Positions 27,590-36,717 are shown, counted from the stretch's first letter. The stretch is 64,000 nucleotides of DNA from Lewinella sp. LCG006 (GCF_040784935.1 NZ_CP160680.1:7443557-7507556), one strand, 5' to 3'. The notes: a model not told the origin generated them from the sequence alone. Numbers and translations: made by a program.

Positions 27590-27597
27590 CAAAGTTA
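27590..27597 (-). promoter_or_regulatory. TAnnTTTG element directly before the Mrp start codon
   Basis: The minus strand reads TAACTTTG ending 4 bases before the ATG at 27585. If this is the promoter, the mRNA is leaderless. Confidence 0.4.
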
Positions 27598-27678
27598 AGA
27601 CTTGAAAGTTAGAATAGGAAGTTTATTTACTTGGCTCAAGTCAATGATCAAAAACAGGGAAAACCGCTAAAAGTTGGC

Positions 27679-27686
27679 TAAATTTG
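27679..27686 (+). promoter_or_regulatory. TAnnTTTG promoter of the RsmF-like gene
   Basis: TAAATTTG matches the -7 consensus 30 bases before the start codon at 27717. Confidence 0.45.
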
Positions 27687-27716
27687 GAGTTCTATTAAAA
27701 CTGTATAGCAAAAATT

Positions 27717-29072
27717 ATGGCCCAGCTTCCCCTGGCTTTTCAGGCACAGATGCAAGATATCCTTACAGAGGAAGCCTATATCGCTTTTGCTGCCAGCCTT
27801 GAAACCGATGCGCCGGTAAGTTTACATCTGCACCCGGTGAAGAAAGGAGCACAGTTCCCGACAGGCGAGGCAGTGCCCTGGCACGAAGGTGGTCTTTACC
27901 TCACCGAACGGCCGTCTTTCACACTTGATCCGCTATTTCATGCCGGAGCTTACTATGTTCAGGAGGCCAGCAGTATGTTGATAGCCGCCGCTTTCCGGCA
28001 ATGCTTCCCCGAAGGTCGGCCATTGCGGGTTTTGGATTTGTGTGCGGCCCCGGGCGGCAAAAGTACGCTATTGACATCCCTCTTGCCCGGGGGCAGTTGG
28101 TTGCTTGCCAACGAAGTCATCAGAAGCCGCTACCAGATTTTGCGCTACAACCTCAACAAATGGGGATATGCCAACACCTTCACTTCCAACCACGATGTGG
28201 AGGATTTTTCCAAACTGGAAGGCTTCTTTGATCTCGTGCTCGTCGACGCTCCCTGCTCAGGAGAAGGCCTTTTTCGCAAAGACCAAGCTGCGCGGCAGGA
28301 ATGGTCGCCAGAAAATGTAAACCTCTGCGCCGCGCGGCAGGGGCGCATCCTCAAGGCAGCCGCAGCATTGGTTGCCCCCGGCGGCATTTTACTCTACAGC
28401 ACCTGCACCTACAACCAACAAGAAAACGACGAAAATGCGGCTTGGCTAGCCAACGAAAGTGAATTGACCTACAAAGATTTGAACTTTCCTACGCACTGGG
28501 AATTAGAAAAACGCCCTCACGGCTATCAAGCATACCCCCATCGCGTGCGAGGCGAAGGCTTCTTTCTGGCAGCCTTCCAAAAACTTTCCTTGGAAGTAAA
28601 AAACAAACCACATAAAATCATTCCTTTCCAAAAATTACAAGCCGTTGACCGCAAACTATTGGCCTTGGCAAGGCCTTGGGTAGCCCCTGAGACCGATTAC
28701 CATTATTTTACCTCCGCCAAAGGAAACTGGCGCGCCTTGGCCAGCACCTTACTAGAGGATGCACAAATCCTCGCCCAATACCTCCACCGCATCGAAGTGG
28801 GCACCATCATCGGCGAACCCAAAGGCAAACAGCTCGTCCCCAGCCCGGAATGGGCCCTCCAACTAGATTGCCGAATCGATCTCCCCCACCTTGAAGTAGA
28901 CCTGGAAACGGCACTGGCCTTTTTGCGCAAAGCTACTCCCCCACTCCCTGGCCTCCCCAAAGGTTGGGTACTCCTCCGCTACCAAGGGCTCAACCTCGGC
29001 TGGGTAAAAGGCCTGGGCAACCGCTATAACAACTACTACCCCAAGCAATGGCGCATCAGAATGGAAGGGTAA
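27717..29072 (+). CDS. RsmB/NOP family rRNA (cytosine-C5) methyltransferase, RsmF-like
   Basis: 451 residues. It uses S-adenosylmethionine, as shown by VLDLCAAPGGKSTLLTSLLPGG. The two catalytic cysteines are in DAPCSGEGLFRKD and LYSTCTYNQQENDENAAWL. A C-terminal pre-PUA/PUA-like RNA-binding part (about 310-450) ends GLNLGWVKGLGNRYNNYYPKQWRI, typical of the RsmF branch. It would modify 16S rRNA, with the exact site inferred only from the family. The gene is alone. After it, 29073-29220 is low-complexity sequence with repeated GTGTAAG words and no gene. Confidence 0.92.
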   Translation: MAQLPLAFQAQMQDILTEEAYIAFAASLETDAPVSLHLHPVKKGAQFPTGEAVPWHEGGLYLTERPSFTLDPLFHAGAYYVQEASSMLIAAAFRQCFPEGRPLRVLDLCAAPGGKSTLLTSLLPGGSWLLANEVIRSRYQILRYNLNKWGYANTFTSNHDVEDFSKLEGFFDLVLVDAPCSGEGLFRKDQAARQEWSPENVNLCAARQGRILKAAAALVAPGGILLYSTCTYNQQENDENAAWLANESELTYKDLNFPTHWELEKRPHGYQAYPHRVRGEGFFLAAFQKLSLEVKNKPHKIIPFQKLQAVDRKLLALARPWVAPETDYHYFTSAKGNWRALASTLLEDAQILAQYLHRIEVGTIIGEPKGKQLVPSPEWALQLDCRIDLPHLEVDLETALAFLRKATPPLPGLPKGWVLLRYQGLNLGWVKGLGNRYNNYYPKQWRIRMEG

Positions 29073-29224
29073 AGGTGTAAGAGTGTAAAGGTGGCATTAG
29101 CTTACAAGGATACCAAGCTGCAAGGGTGTAAGGTTTCCTATGTGACTATGTGAAAAAACTATCTGACTATGTGGTAAAAAAATCCCCTTAATCACCCTTA
29201 AATAGTTCAAAAACAAGCACCTCA

Positions 29225-29270
29225 AAAAGAAAATCCCGATCCACAGCACCAGGCCATGACTCGGGATTAC
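29225..29270 (-). terminator. Hairpin terminator of the Crp-family gene
   Basis: AATCCCGA (29232-29239) pairs with TCGGGATT (29261-29268). On the minus strand the stem is followed by TTTTCTTTTT. It lies 60 bases after the stop of the regulator. Confidence 0.65.
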
Positions 29271-29329
29271 CAATGATTATTTGGGGTTAAAATAATGCTA
29301 AAAAGCATCCAAAAAAAGCGCTAAAGCTG

Positions 29330-30010
29330 TTACGACAACTTTGCCATATCTCTAACCAGGATTTTACCCCGATTAAAGTAGATTAAATCAGATTTCTTGA
29401 GTTCATTCAATACCAGCGTAACCGTCTGCCGACTAGTACATGTGATATTCGCTATGTCTTGGTGGGTGAGGCTATGACGCAACAACATCTCGTACCCAAT
29501 ACGGCGGCCGCGCTCTAGAACAGCGTCCTTAATGAAATCGACGATACGGGTACGCGCATCTTTGAAAATAAGCGACTCCAAACGGTTTTCAGCAGAAACC
29601 AACCGTGAACCAAAAGAGTTCATGATCCTGGTCGTCAACTGGAAATTATTGCGCATCAATCGCTGCAAATCACTCACTTTCAATACATAAAGATGAACAT
29701 CCTCTTTCAGTGCCTGGGCAAATTCAGTGCGCTGTTGCTCACCAATTAAACCCAGCTCGCCAAACATAGCCATAGGGTGGATAAGATGCTTGATGACTTC
29801 CTTGCCGTCGGCAGAGTGAGTGCCAATTTTGACGGTACCACGAGCCAGAAAGAAAAGATGGTCAGAAGCTTCTTCAGGTTGATAGATAAAACTGAAACGA
29901 GGTTTTACTTTGTATTCCATCATCTCGCTAAGCTGTTCGCGTTCTGCGCTGTTTAAGCTTTCAAAGAGAGGAAACTGCTGTAAAAAGGTAAGTTTTGCTT
30001 CAAGATTCAT
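29330..30010 (-). CDS. Crp/Fnr-family transcriptional regulator
   Basis: 226 residues. A cyclic-nucleotide-binding-like beta-roll (about 12-120, with GTVKIGTHSADGKEVIKHLIHPMAMFGELGLIG) is joined by a long helix to a winged helix-turn-helix (LTHQDIANITCTSRQTVTLVLNELKK, about 178-205). No cysteine set for an Fnr cluster is visible in the N-terminus. The ligand is unknown. The gene stands alone, with 720 bases of gene-free, repeat-rich DNA upstream. Confidence 0.92.
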   Translation of the reverse strand: MNLEAKLTFLQQFPLFESLNSAEREQLSEMMEYKVKPRFSFIYQPEEASDHLFFLARGTVKIGTHSADGKEVIKHLIHPMAMFGELGLIGEQQRTEFAQALKEDVHLYVLKVSDLQRLMRNNFQLTTRIMNSFGSRLVSAENRLESLIFKDARTRIVDFIKDAVLERGRRIGYEMLLRHSLTHQDIANITCTSRQTVTLVLNELKKSDLIYFNRGKILVRDMAKLS

Positions 30011-30169
30011 CGTAAATGTGTTTTTTTAATCCCCCCAAACGGGCTTCTGTAGTTAAGACAGGAAAGCATCCTTTATTGGGCCTTCTGTAATACTAGACAC
30101 CAAAGATTTGTCCAACCCCTACTTAGCAGAACAATTTTTTTATCTTTTTTTCACTTGGGGTTAATAAGT

Positions 30170-30280
30170 GCACCATTATGTATGCCTTCCGATGGGGCAG
30201 CCTCCCGCCCCAGAAGGGCGGGATCGGGCTATCCGTTCCAATGTGCTCGCTCCGCTCCGCGCATTCCACTGCTATCCCTG
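30170..30280. repeat. GC-rich intergenic segment, likely genome-dispersed
   Basis: This stretch contains CCGCCCCAGAAGGGCGGG (a hairpin), ATCGGGCTATCC and CTCGCTCCGCTCCGCGC. The composition is unlike the neighbouring genes and resembles intergenic repeats I know from other Bacteroidota, but I cannot count copies here. A similar GC-rich run (30520-30700) lies after the MITE-like element. No gene is supported in 30011-30730. Confidence 0.4.
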
Positions 30281-30286
30281 GCTGAT

Positions 30287-30450
30287 TAGACTTGTTCTGC
30301 TGGGTCAGTTTGGTGGGAAAATTGATGCATTATCGACCACGCGAAGCCTTTTTTTAGGAGCCTAGCCGTAGCTAAGCGACTTAAAAAAGGCACAGTGTGG
30401 GAAGATAAGGCGCGATTTACCCCCGAAATGATCCCAGCAGAACAAGTCTA
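30287..30450 (+). mobile_element. 164-bp MITE-like element, copy C
   Basis: The ends TAGACTTGTTCTGCTGGG and CCCAGCAGAACAAGTCTA are perfect inverted repeats of 18 bp. The 164-bp sequence is the near-identical reverse complement of 10422-10585, with only a handful of differences. TA occurs at both borders. No transposase is encoded. A short reading frame through it (MWEDKARFTPEMIP) is the same artefact seen at the other copy. Confidence 0.8.
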
Positions 30451-30730
30451 TGAATGGCCAGTGGATCACTCCGTAAATTCTAACAAGCACTTATGGTGTA
30501 GTCCACTAGCGATGTGGAAGGGTGGCACCAGCCAGACAGCGAGCCCGATTAAATCGGGAGAGCTGCCCGATCCGCCTGGTGGCGGAGAGCCCTGCAACGT
30601 AGCGACCGCCATCTTCAGCGGCGGTAGGGGCCAAAAGAAAATACTTCGATCTCTTATTTTTGGACGGTTCCTTACCCGGTTCCGAAAAAGAGGCATAAAT
30701 TAGCGACCACAATAAAAGCCGAACCAAACC

Positions 30731-31957
30731 ATGCGTACCGTACTTGATCGTTTTGTAGATTATGTAAAAATTGACACCCAATCAGACCCCGATTCTCCTA
30801 CCCAACCCAGCACCATGAAGCAGCTGGATCTGGCCAGAATACTCGTTCAAGAGCTCATCCAGATGGGGCTTGGTGACGCTCACCTGGATGAACACGGTTA
30901 CGTATACGCCACCCTACCCAGCAATGTGGAACACGAGGTGCCCGTTATTTGCTTTTGCAGCCACATGGACACCTCTCCCGACAGCAGTGGTAAAGACGTA
31001 AAGCCGCTGGTGCATCGCAACTACGATGGTAGTGACATTGTATTACCTGATGATCCCGAAGTGGTTATCCGGATGGCCGAACATCCTGACTTGGCGGAGC
31101 AGATCGGCAACGATATCGTCACGGCCAGTGGAACCACCCTCCTGGGAGCCGACAATAAAGCCGGAGTAGCTGAAATCATGACAGCGATAGATCACTTGAT
31201 CAACCATCCTGAGATTCCGCACGGCACCATCAGGGTACTATTTACCCCCGACGAAGAGATTGGGCGAGGAGTAGATAAAGTAGACATTGCAAAACTGGGC
31301 GCAGATTTCGGGTACACCGTAGATGGTGAGAAGCGCGGCTCCATGGAAGATGAAACATTTTCTGCCGACGGTGCCACTGTGGTCATCAAAGGCACCAGTG
31401 CCCACCCTGGCTTTGCCAAAGGAAAAATGGTAAGTGCCCTGAAAGTAGCAGCAGCCTTCGTGGAAGCGCTCCCCAAAGACCGCCTCACCCCAGAATCTAC
31501 CAGCGACAAAGAAGGCTTCATACATCCAGTACAAATGAGCGGTGGTGTAGAAGAAACGACGATCCGCTTTATTGTACGTGATTTTGACACCGCCAAACTG
31601 GCTGAACACGAAGCCGAGATGCAAACCGTTCTGGAGGCTACCCTGGCTAAATTTCCCGGCGCAACCGGTGAAATTATTGTACAGGAACAGTACCGCAATA
31701 TGAAAGAAATTTTGGATCAGTACCCCGATGTAGTAGCCAAAGCCGAAGAAGCCATCCGCCGCGCAGGAATGCCCGTGTTGAAACGCTCCATCCGCGGCGG
31801 CACCGATGGTTCACGACTCAGTTTTATGGGTCTTCCCTGCCCTAATATTTTTGCTGGTGAGCACGCTTTCCACTCCAAGCAAGAATGGGTGACCGTGCAG
31901 GACATGGAAAAGGCGACGGAGGTGCTGGTGCATTTGGCCGCTTTGTGGGCAGAGTAA
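30731..31957 (+). CDS. pepT: Peptidase T (tripeptide aminopeptidase, M20 family)
   Basis: 408 residues, the normal length. It releases N-terminal residues from tripeptides in the cytoplasm using two zinc ions. Metal and catalytic motifs are ICFCSHMDTSPDSSG (His, Asp), LLGADNKAGVAEIM (Asp), FTPDEEIGRGVD (Glu-Glu), YTVDGEKRG and FAGEHAFHSKQEWV (final His). The dimerisation domain lies between. The start at 30731 (MRTVLDRFVDYVKIDTQSD) fits the family exactly. Confidence 0.95.
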   Translation: MRTVLDRFVDYVKIDTQSDPDSPTQPSTMKQLDLARILVQELIQMGLGDAHLDEHGYVYATLPSNVEHEVPVICFCSHMDTSPDSSGKDVKPLVHRNYDGSDIVLPDDPEVVIRMAEHPDLAEQIGNDIVTASGTTLLGADNKAGVAEIMTAIDHLINHPEIPHGTIRVLFTPDEEIGRGVDKVDIAKLGADFGYTVDGEKRGSMEDETFSADGATVVIKGTSAHPGFAKGKMVSALKVAAAFVEALPKDRLTPESTSDKEGFIHPVQMSGGVEETTIRFIVRDFDTAKLAEHEAEMQTVLEATLAKFPGATGEIIVQEQYRNMKEILDQYPDVVAKAEEAIRRAGMPVLKRSIRGGTDGSRLSFMGLPCPNIFAGEHAFHSKQEWVTVQDMEKATEVLVHLAALWAE

Positions 31958-32020
31958 AAGCAATTCGCATTTCTCGGTAAATTATTGTTTATTTTTTTTC
32001 AGTATCAAACAAAAAAACAC

Positions 32021-32028
32021 TACATTTG
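32021..32028 (+). promoter_or_regulatory. TAnnTTTG promoter before a structured intergenic segment
   Basis: TACATTTG matches the -7 consensus. The next credible start codon is 277 bases downstream, so transcription from here would first yield a long non-coding leader or a separate RNA. Confidence 0.45.
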
Positions 32029-32033
32029 ACTTC

Positions 32034-32290
32034 TCCACAGGATTGAGTGACTTCGATTTCTGTACTATCAAAGGAATTACCCCTATTTGGTCAATAGGTG
32101 AAATCAGCGGTTTTATTATGCGTGTTGTTGGCTGCTCTGGTGTTCAGAGCAGGTATAAACGCACGTCCCTTAGGATCGTAAGACCAGGGGACGGACTCGG
32201 CGGTCCGGCAGCTGGGTGGGTCCCTCCCACTTGCGGGAACTATGCCCCAGCCCAAAGCTTTCTGCTTTCTCCAAGCGACTTACTTCACCA
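32034..32290 (+). ncRNA. Candidate structured RNA (independent ncRNA or leader)
   Basis: Several consecutive hairpins can be drawn by eye: CCTATT/AATAGG (near 32080), GCTCTG/CAGAGC (near 32135), CTTA/TAAG nested in GTCCC/GGGAC (near 32165-32195), GGAC/GTCC (near 32195-32208) and GCTGGG against CCCAGC (near 32210-32255). The segment is GC-rich compared with the flanks, has a consensus promoter just before it, and has no credible ORF. I could not match it to SRP RNA, RNase P RNA or a riboswitch. A 6S-like RNA is possible but not shown. It could equally be the leader of the kinase gene downstream. Confidence 0.45.
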
Positions 32291-32305
32291 TTAGATTTTC
32301 CGGCT

Positions 32306-32851
32306 ATGCCCACCGACTTCAACCTCTCCTCTTATTCCAGAATTATGATCACTGGCTGCTGCGGGTCAGGGAAGTCCACCTTGAGTAGATCATTAGGCCA
32401 ACTTACGCAACTGCCACTCATCCACTTGGATCAGGAATACTGGCAAGCTGGCTGGATAGAACCAAGCGATGAAGAATGGCGGTCGCAAGTAGCCAGTTTA
32501 GTAACACAAGACAAATGGATCATGGATGGCAACTACAGTGGTACCTGGGATTTGCGGCTGCCCCGTGCCGAGCTCGTCATATATCTCCGTTACCCACTAC
32601 TTTTGGTGCTCTATCGTGCCCTCAAACGAGTCATCACCAACTACGGAAAAGTGCGCGACGATATGGCCCCTGGTTGCCCCGAACGATTCAGCCTTGAATT
32701 TTTCCATTTGATCCTCGTTTGTCATTTTCGCAGTAGCTACGCACATTTACGCAAACTGCAAAAACTGGAGCCGTGGCAGACCTTACTGATCTTTCGCTCT
32801 CCTAAAGCATTGAATCAGTGGATAAGTGATTGCAAGGGATCGCCAGCATAG
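32306..32851 (+). CDS. FlaR-like small P-loop kinase (DNA topology modulation protein family)
   Basis: 181 residues. Walker A is ITGCCGSGKSTLSRSLGQ, followed by the family phrase HLDQEYWQAGWIEPSDEEW and WIMDGNYSGTWDLRLPRAELVIYLRYPLLLVLYRALKR, matching FlaR/adenylate-kinase-like proteins. The family is called topology modulation proteins from old genetics. The true substrate is probably a nucleotide or small molecule, but this is unknown. The start at 32306 was chosen because the longer frame to 32216 would translate the structured segment. Confidence 0.85.
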   Translation: MPTDFNLSSYSRIMITGCCGSGKSTLSRSLGQLTQLPLIHLDQEYWQAGWIEPSDEEWRSQVASLVTQDKWIMDGNYSGTWDLRLPRAELVIYLRYPLLLVLYRALKRVITNYGKVRDDMAPGCPERFSLEFFHLILVCHFRSSYAHLRKLQKLEPWQTLLIFRSPKALNQWISDCKGSPA

Positions 32852-32913
32852 GAACTAATTGTGTATTGGTACAGTTATCCTAGCTAAGGGCACCGAAAAG
32901 TGTGGTAGTTGTT

Positions 32914-32921
32914 TATCTTTG
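32914..32921 (+). promoter_or_regulatory. TAnnTTTG promoter of argS
   Basis: TATCTTTG is an exact -7 match 24 bases before the argS start codon. Confidence 0.55.
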
Positions 32922-32945
32922 CGCCCTCAAAACAAGCGTTGACTT

Positions 32946-34793
32946 ATGGCTAACATTATTCAGATTATCCAGGACAAGGTCAGTGAAGCGGTACATTCGC
33001 TTTATCAAACCGATTTTCCCGCAGCTCAAGTACCCATCAGTACTACTCGCAAGGAGTTTGCTGGCGACTACACAGTGGTGGTCTTTCCTTTCACCAAAGC
33101 GGCTCGCAAAGGGCCTGAAGCTATCGCTCAAGAACTAGGAGCCTATCTGAAACAAGAAGTAGCCGAAATTGCTGACTTTAATGTGGTAAAAGGTTTTTTG
33201 AACCTGGTAGTTAAAGACGACTACTGGAAAACCTTTTTGTTGGAGATTGCGGGGCAGACCGATTACGGCAAACAAGCTCCTAATGGCCAAAAAGTATTGG
33301 TAGAGTTTTCCTCTCCCAACACCAACAAGCCTTTACACCTCGGTCACGTTAGAAACATCCTCTTGGGTTGGTCGACAGCGCAAATCCTTGAAGCGGTGGG
33401 TTACGAGGTCAAAAAAATCCAGATCATCAACGACCGGGGGATAGCCATTTGTAAAAGCATGCTGGCCTGGCAGAAATATGGGAAAGACACGACTCCTATT
33501 TCTACCACTACCAAGCCTGACCATTTTGTGGGCAAATTCTACGTCTTGTTTGAACAACATTTCCGGGAAGAATACAAGGCGTGGCAACAATCACCGGAAG
33601 GCCAAGCCGTTTTTGCCGACAAGGCTAAAAAAGAGGAAACCGCTGACGACTTTTTCAAGCGGTACAAGAATACCTACTTCAACGATTACAGCCAACTCGG
33701 TAAAGAAGCACGGGAACTCCTACTGGCCTGGGAAGCAGGTGATGACTATGCGGTAGACCTTTGGAAGAAAATGAACAATTGGGTATACGCTGGTTTTGAC
33801 GTTACTTACCAAAAGCTGGGCGTCAACTTTGACAAGCTCTACTACGAGTCCAACACCTATTTACTAGGTAAGGAGATGGTCGACAAGGGCCTTGAAAACA
33901 AAGTATTCTATACCTGTGATGATGGCTCGGTAGAAGCCGACCTGAGTGATGCCAAACTCGACAAGAAGAAGATCTTACGGAGTGATGGCACCTCACTTTA
34001 CGTCACCCAGGATTTGGGCACTGCTCACCAGCGGTACCTTGATTTTGGTGCCGATAAGATGGTCTATGTCGTTGCCGATGAGCAAAACTACCACTTTCAG
34101 GTATTGTTTGAATTGTTAAAGCGGTTGGAAGAACCGTACGCTGATGGTCTTTACCATTTATCCTATGGCATGGTTGATTTGCCAGAAGGCAAAATGAAAT
34201 CGCGGGAAGGTACCGTTGTTGACGCCGATGACCTCATCGACGAAGTGGTAGCGGAAGTACGGGATAATTCTCAGGAGCGGGACACCCTCAGCGACCTGAG
34301 CCCGGAAGAACAGGAATTGGTCATGCACCAGGTAGGCTTGGCAGCCCTCAAGTTTTTCATCACCAAAGTGCATCCGAAAAAACGGATGATCTTTGACCCT
34401 AAAGAGTCCGTCGACCTACAAGGGCAAACGGGGCCTTATATCCAAAACGCTTTTGTCCGGATCAAATCCGTACTACGGAAATGGGAAGGCGCCGCGGCTA
34501 GCAAAGCTAACAGCTATACCCAATTGGAGGTAGAGGAAAAGGAACTCATTCTGCAATTGTTTACCTTCCCTGATGTGATTCAGGAAGCGGCGAAAGAATA
34601 CGACCCCTCCACCATCGCCCAGTATGCTTACAATTTGGCAAAATCTTACCACAAGTTTTACCACGACCATAGCATCTTGAAAGCAGAAAGTGATGAAGCA
34701 CGGGATTTCCGGTTGGCATTAAGCGAAGCAGTAGCCAATAGCCTGGAATTTAGTATGAAGCTACTCGGAATAGAAATGCCTGCACGGATGTAA
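32946..34793 (+). CDS. argS: Arginyl-tRNA synthetase
   Basis: 615 residues. It attaches arginine to tRNA(Arg). The N-terminal Add-1 domain (about 1-95) is followed by the class I core with SSPNTNKPLHLGHVRNILLG (HIGH motif as HLGH) and the anticodon-binding C-terminus with YAYNLAKSYHKFYHDHSIL. The GMVDLPEGKMKSREGTVVDADDLIDEV phrase gives the KMSKS-like loop as KMKSR. The protein is slightly longer than usual because of an insertion near 180-260. glnS lies 111 bases downstream with its own promoter. Confidence 0.96.
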   Translation: MANIIQIIQDKVSEAVHSLYQTDFPAAQVPISTTRKEFAGDYTVVVFPFTKAARKGPEAIAQELGAYLKQEVAEIADFNVVKGFLNLVVKDDYWKTFLLEIAGQTDYGKQAPNGQKVLVEFSSPNTNKPLHLGHVRNILLGWSTAQILEAVGYEVKKIQIINDRGIAICKSMLAWQKYGKDTTPISTTTKPDHFVGKFYVLFEQHFREEYKAWQQSPEGQAVFADKAKKEETADDFFKRYKNTYFNDYSQLGKEARELLLAWEAGDDYAVDLWKKMNNWVYAGFDVTYQKLGVNFDKLYYESNTYLLGKEMVDKGLENKVFYTCDDGSVEADLSDAKLDKKKILRSDGTSLYVTQDLGTAHQRYLDFGADKMVYVVADEQNYHFQVLFELLKRLEEPYADGLYHLSYGMVDLPEGKMKSREGTVVDADDLIDEVVAEVRDNSQERDTLSDLSPEEQELVMHQVGLAALKFFITKVHPKKRMIFDPKESVDLQGQTGPYIQNAFVRIKSVLRKWEGAAASKANSYTQLEVEEKELILQLFTFPDVIQEAAKEYDPSTIAQYAYNLAKSYHKFYHDHSILKAESDEARDFRLALSEAVANSLEFSMKLLGIEMPARM

Positions 34794-34834
34794 GCAGAGG
34801 ATGCTTTTCCTTGTCAGGACAAAGCCATTCTGCG

Positions 34835-34842
34835 TATATTTG
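34835..34842 (+). promoter_or_regulatory. TTG/TAnnTTTG promoter of glnS
   Basis: TATATTTG with a TTG 21 bases upstream (34811) fits the Bacteroidota -33/-7 pair. The start codon is 62 bases further on. Confidence 0.6.
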
Positions 34843-34904
34843 CAGCTCTTTAAAAGAAAATACTCTGGTATTTATAAAATCAGAGACCAAAAAATAGTCG
34901 GCGC

Positions 34905-36572
34905 ATGAGTACGGAAGCTCGCGAAAGCTTGAATTTTATTGAACAAATCATTGTCGAGGACATCCAAAACGGCAAGCACGGAGGCAACGTTTATACCCGT
35001 TTCCCTCCCGAACCCAACGGTTATTTGCACGTTGGGCACTGCCGGGCGATAGTGCTCAATTTCGATCTTGGGCTCAAATACAACGGCAAGACCAACCTGC
35101 GGATGGATGATACCAATCCTACGACTGAGAAGACCGACTACGTTAACAATATCAAAAACGATATCAAGTGGTTGGGCTACGAATGGAGTGGTGATGTCCT
35201 TTACGCTTCCGACTATTTCGAGCAGCTCTACAATTACGCCGTCGATCTGATCAAAAAAGGATTGGCTTACGTTGACGACTCTACTGCTGAAGAGATGGCT
35301 GCAATGAAAGGAGATACCACTTCTCCGGGTACCAATAGCCCATTCCGTGAGCGCTCCATCGAAGAAAACCTCGATCTTTTTGCTCGGATGAAAGCCGGAG
35401 AGTTCCCTGATGGAACCCGTGTTTTGCGGGCCAAGATAGACATGGCTGCCCCCAACTTACTACTCCGTGACCCTGTCATCTACCGTATCAAACACGAGCA
35501 CCATCACCGTACCGGGGATGATTGGTGCATCTACCCACTTTACGATTTCGCGCACGGCCAAAGTGATAGCATCGAAGGGATTACGCATTCGCTTTGTTCG
35601 CTGGAATTCCGCCACCACCGTGATTTGTACAATTGGCTGATCGAAAAACTGGAAATCTTCCCTAGTCGGCAAATTGAATTTGCCCGGATGAATGTCAGTT
35701 ACATGATCACCAGCAAGCGCAAGCTGCTAAAATTAGTAGAGGAAAGTTTTGTTACCGGCTGGGATGATCCCCGCATGCCCACCATTGCGGGAATGCGTCG
35801 CCGGGGCTACCCCGCTCAGGCAATTGTCGATTTTTGTCGCGGCATTGGCTTGACCAAACGCGACAATGTCATTGAAATAGAACGCCTGGAATACCACGTT
35901 CGTCAGGAGCTCAATAAAACTGCTGACCGCGTAATGGCCGTGCTTGATCCACTGAAAGTAGTGATCACCAACTATCCCGAAGGCCAGGTAGAAATGCTGG
36001 AAACGATCAACAACCCCGAAGACGAAAACAGCGGAAGTCACGAAATCCCCTTCAGCCGAGAAATATACATTGAAAAGGAAGATTTTATGGCAGAAGCACC
36101 TGGACGCAAATACTTCCGAATGGCTCCGGGGCGTGATGTTCGCCTCAAGAGTGCTTACATCTTGCATTGCGAAAGCTTCGATACCGATCCAGCAACAGGC
36201 GAAGTGACGACCGTTTACTGTACCTACTACCCCGACAGCAAGAGCGGCGAAGACACCTCGGGCATTAAAGCCAAAGGCACGCTGCATTTTGTGAGTATAG
36301 GTCAGGCCGTAGAAGCTGAAGTAAGAATGTACGACCGCCTCTTCACCGACCCCGTACCCACTAGCCACGAGGACAAAGACTTTCTGGAATTTTTCAATAA
36401 AGAAAGCCTAAAAACCATTACTGCTTTTGTAGAACCAAGTCTGAGCAAAGCCAAACCTGGACAAGGTTTTCAGTTTATGCGCCTGGGCTACTTCGCTGCA
36501 GACGAGGACACGACAGCGGCTAAACCCGTTTTCAACCAGACGGTGGGTTTGAAGGATTCGTACAAGCCGTAA
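34905..36572 (+). CDS. glnS: Glutaminyl-tRNA synthetase
   Basis: 555 residues, the usual length. It loads glutamine on tRNA(Gln) directly, so this organism need not rely on the amidotransferase route. Class I motifs: RFPPEPNGYLHVGHCRAI near residue 30-47 (HIGH as HVGH) and MITSKRKLLKLVEE (KMSKS-like). IDMAAPNLLLRDPVIYRI and HHRTGDDWCIYPLYDFAHGQSDSIEGITHSLCSLEF are typical of GlnRS. The C-terminal beta-barrel anticodon domain runs from about 340. A low-complexity tail and the tmRNA promoter follow. Confidence 0.96.
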   Translation: MSTEARESLNFIEQIIVEDIQNGKHGGNVYTRFPPEPNGYLHVGHCRAIVLNFDLGLKYNGKTNLRMDDTNPTTEKTDYVNNIKNDIKWLGYEWSGDVLYASDYFEQLYNYAVDLIKKGLAYVDDSTAEEMAAMKGDTTSPGTNSPFRERSIEENLDLFARMKAGEFPDGTRVLRAKIDMAAPNLLLRDPVIYRIKHEHHHRTGDDWCIYPLYDFAHGQSDSIEGITHSLCSLEFRHHRDLYNWLIEKLEIFPSRQIEFARMNVSYMITSKRKLLKLVEESFVTGWDDPRMPTIAGMRRRGYPAQAIVDFCRGIGLTKRDNVIEIERLEYHVRQELNKTADRVMAVLDPLKVVITNYPEGQVEMLETINNPEDENSGSHEIPFSREIYIEKEDFMAEAPGRKYFRMAPGRDVRLKSAYILHCESFDTDPATGEVTTVYCTYYPDSKSGEDTSGIKAKGTLHFVSIGQAVEAEVRMYDRLFTDPVPTSHEDKDFLEFFNKESLKTITAFVEPSLSKAKPGQGFQFMRLGYFAADEDTTAAKPVFNQTVGLKDSYKP

Positions 36573-36709
36573 AGGGGTGGTAAGAGTATAAGGGTGTAAG
36601 GGTAGGCTGTAGCAACGTTGCACCTAAATGTCTTCACAGCAAAACATCCTTGGCACTTTAATAAAGAAGAAAACACGCCAAAAAGGAACTTTACCCTTAA
36701 TAGAAGTGT

Positions 36710-36717
36710 TATATTTG
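36710..36717 (+). promoter_or_regulatory. TAnnTTTG promoter of ssrA
   Basis: TATATTTG matches the -7 consensus. The mature tmRNA would start about 30 bases after the predicted transcription start, which leaves a short 5' piece for RNase P removal. Confidence 0.6.

Noticed and set aside
30395..30703. ORF spanning the 164-bp element and GC-rich segment
   Set aside because: It starts within repeat DNA and has no recognisable domain.
32043..32294. Small ORF in the structured intergenic segment
   Set aside because: It has no start context or domain, and the sequence is better explained by RNA hairpins.
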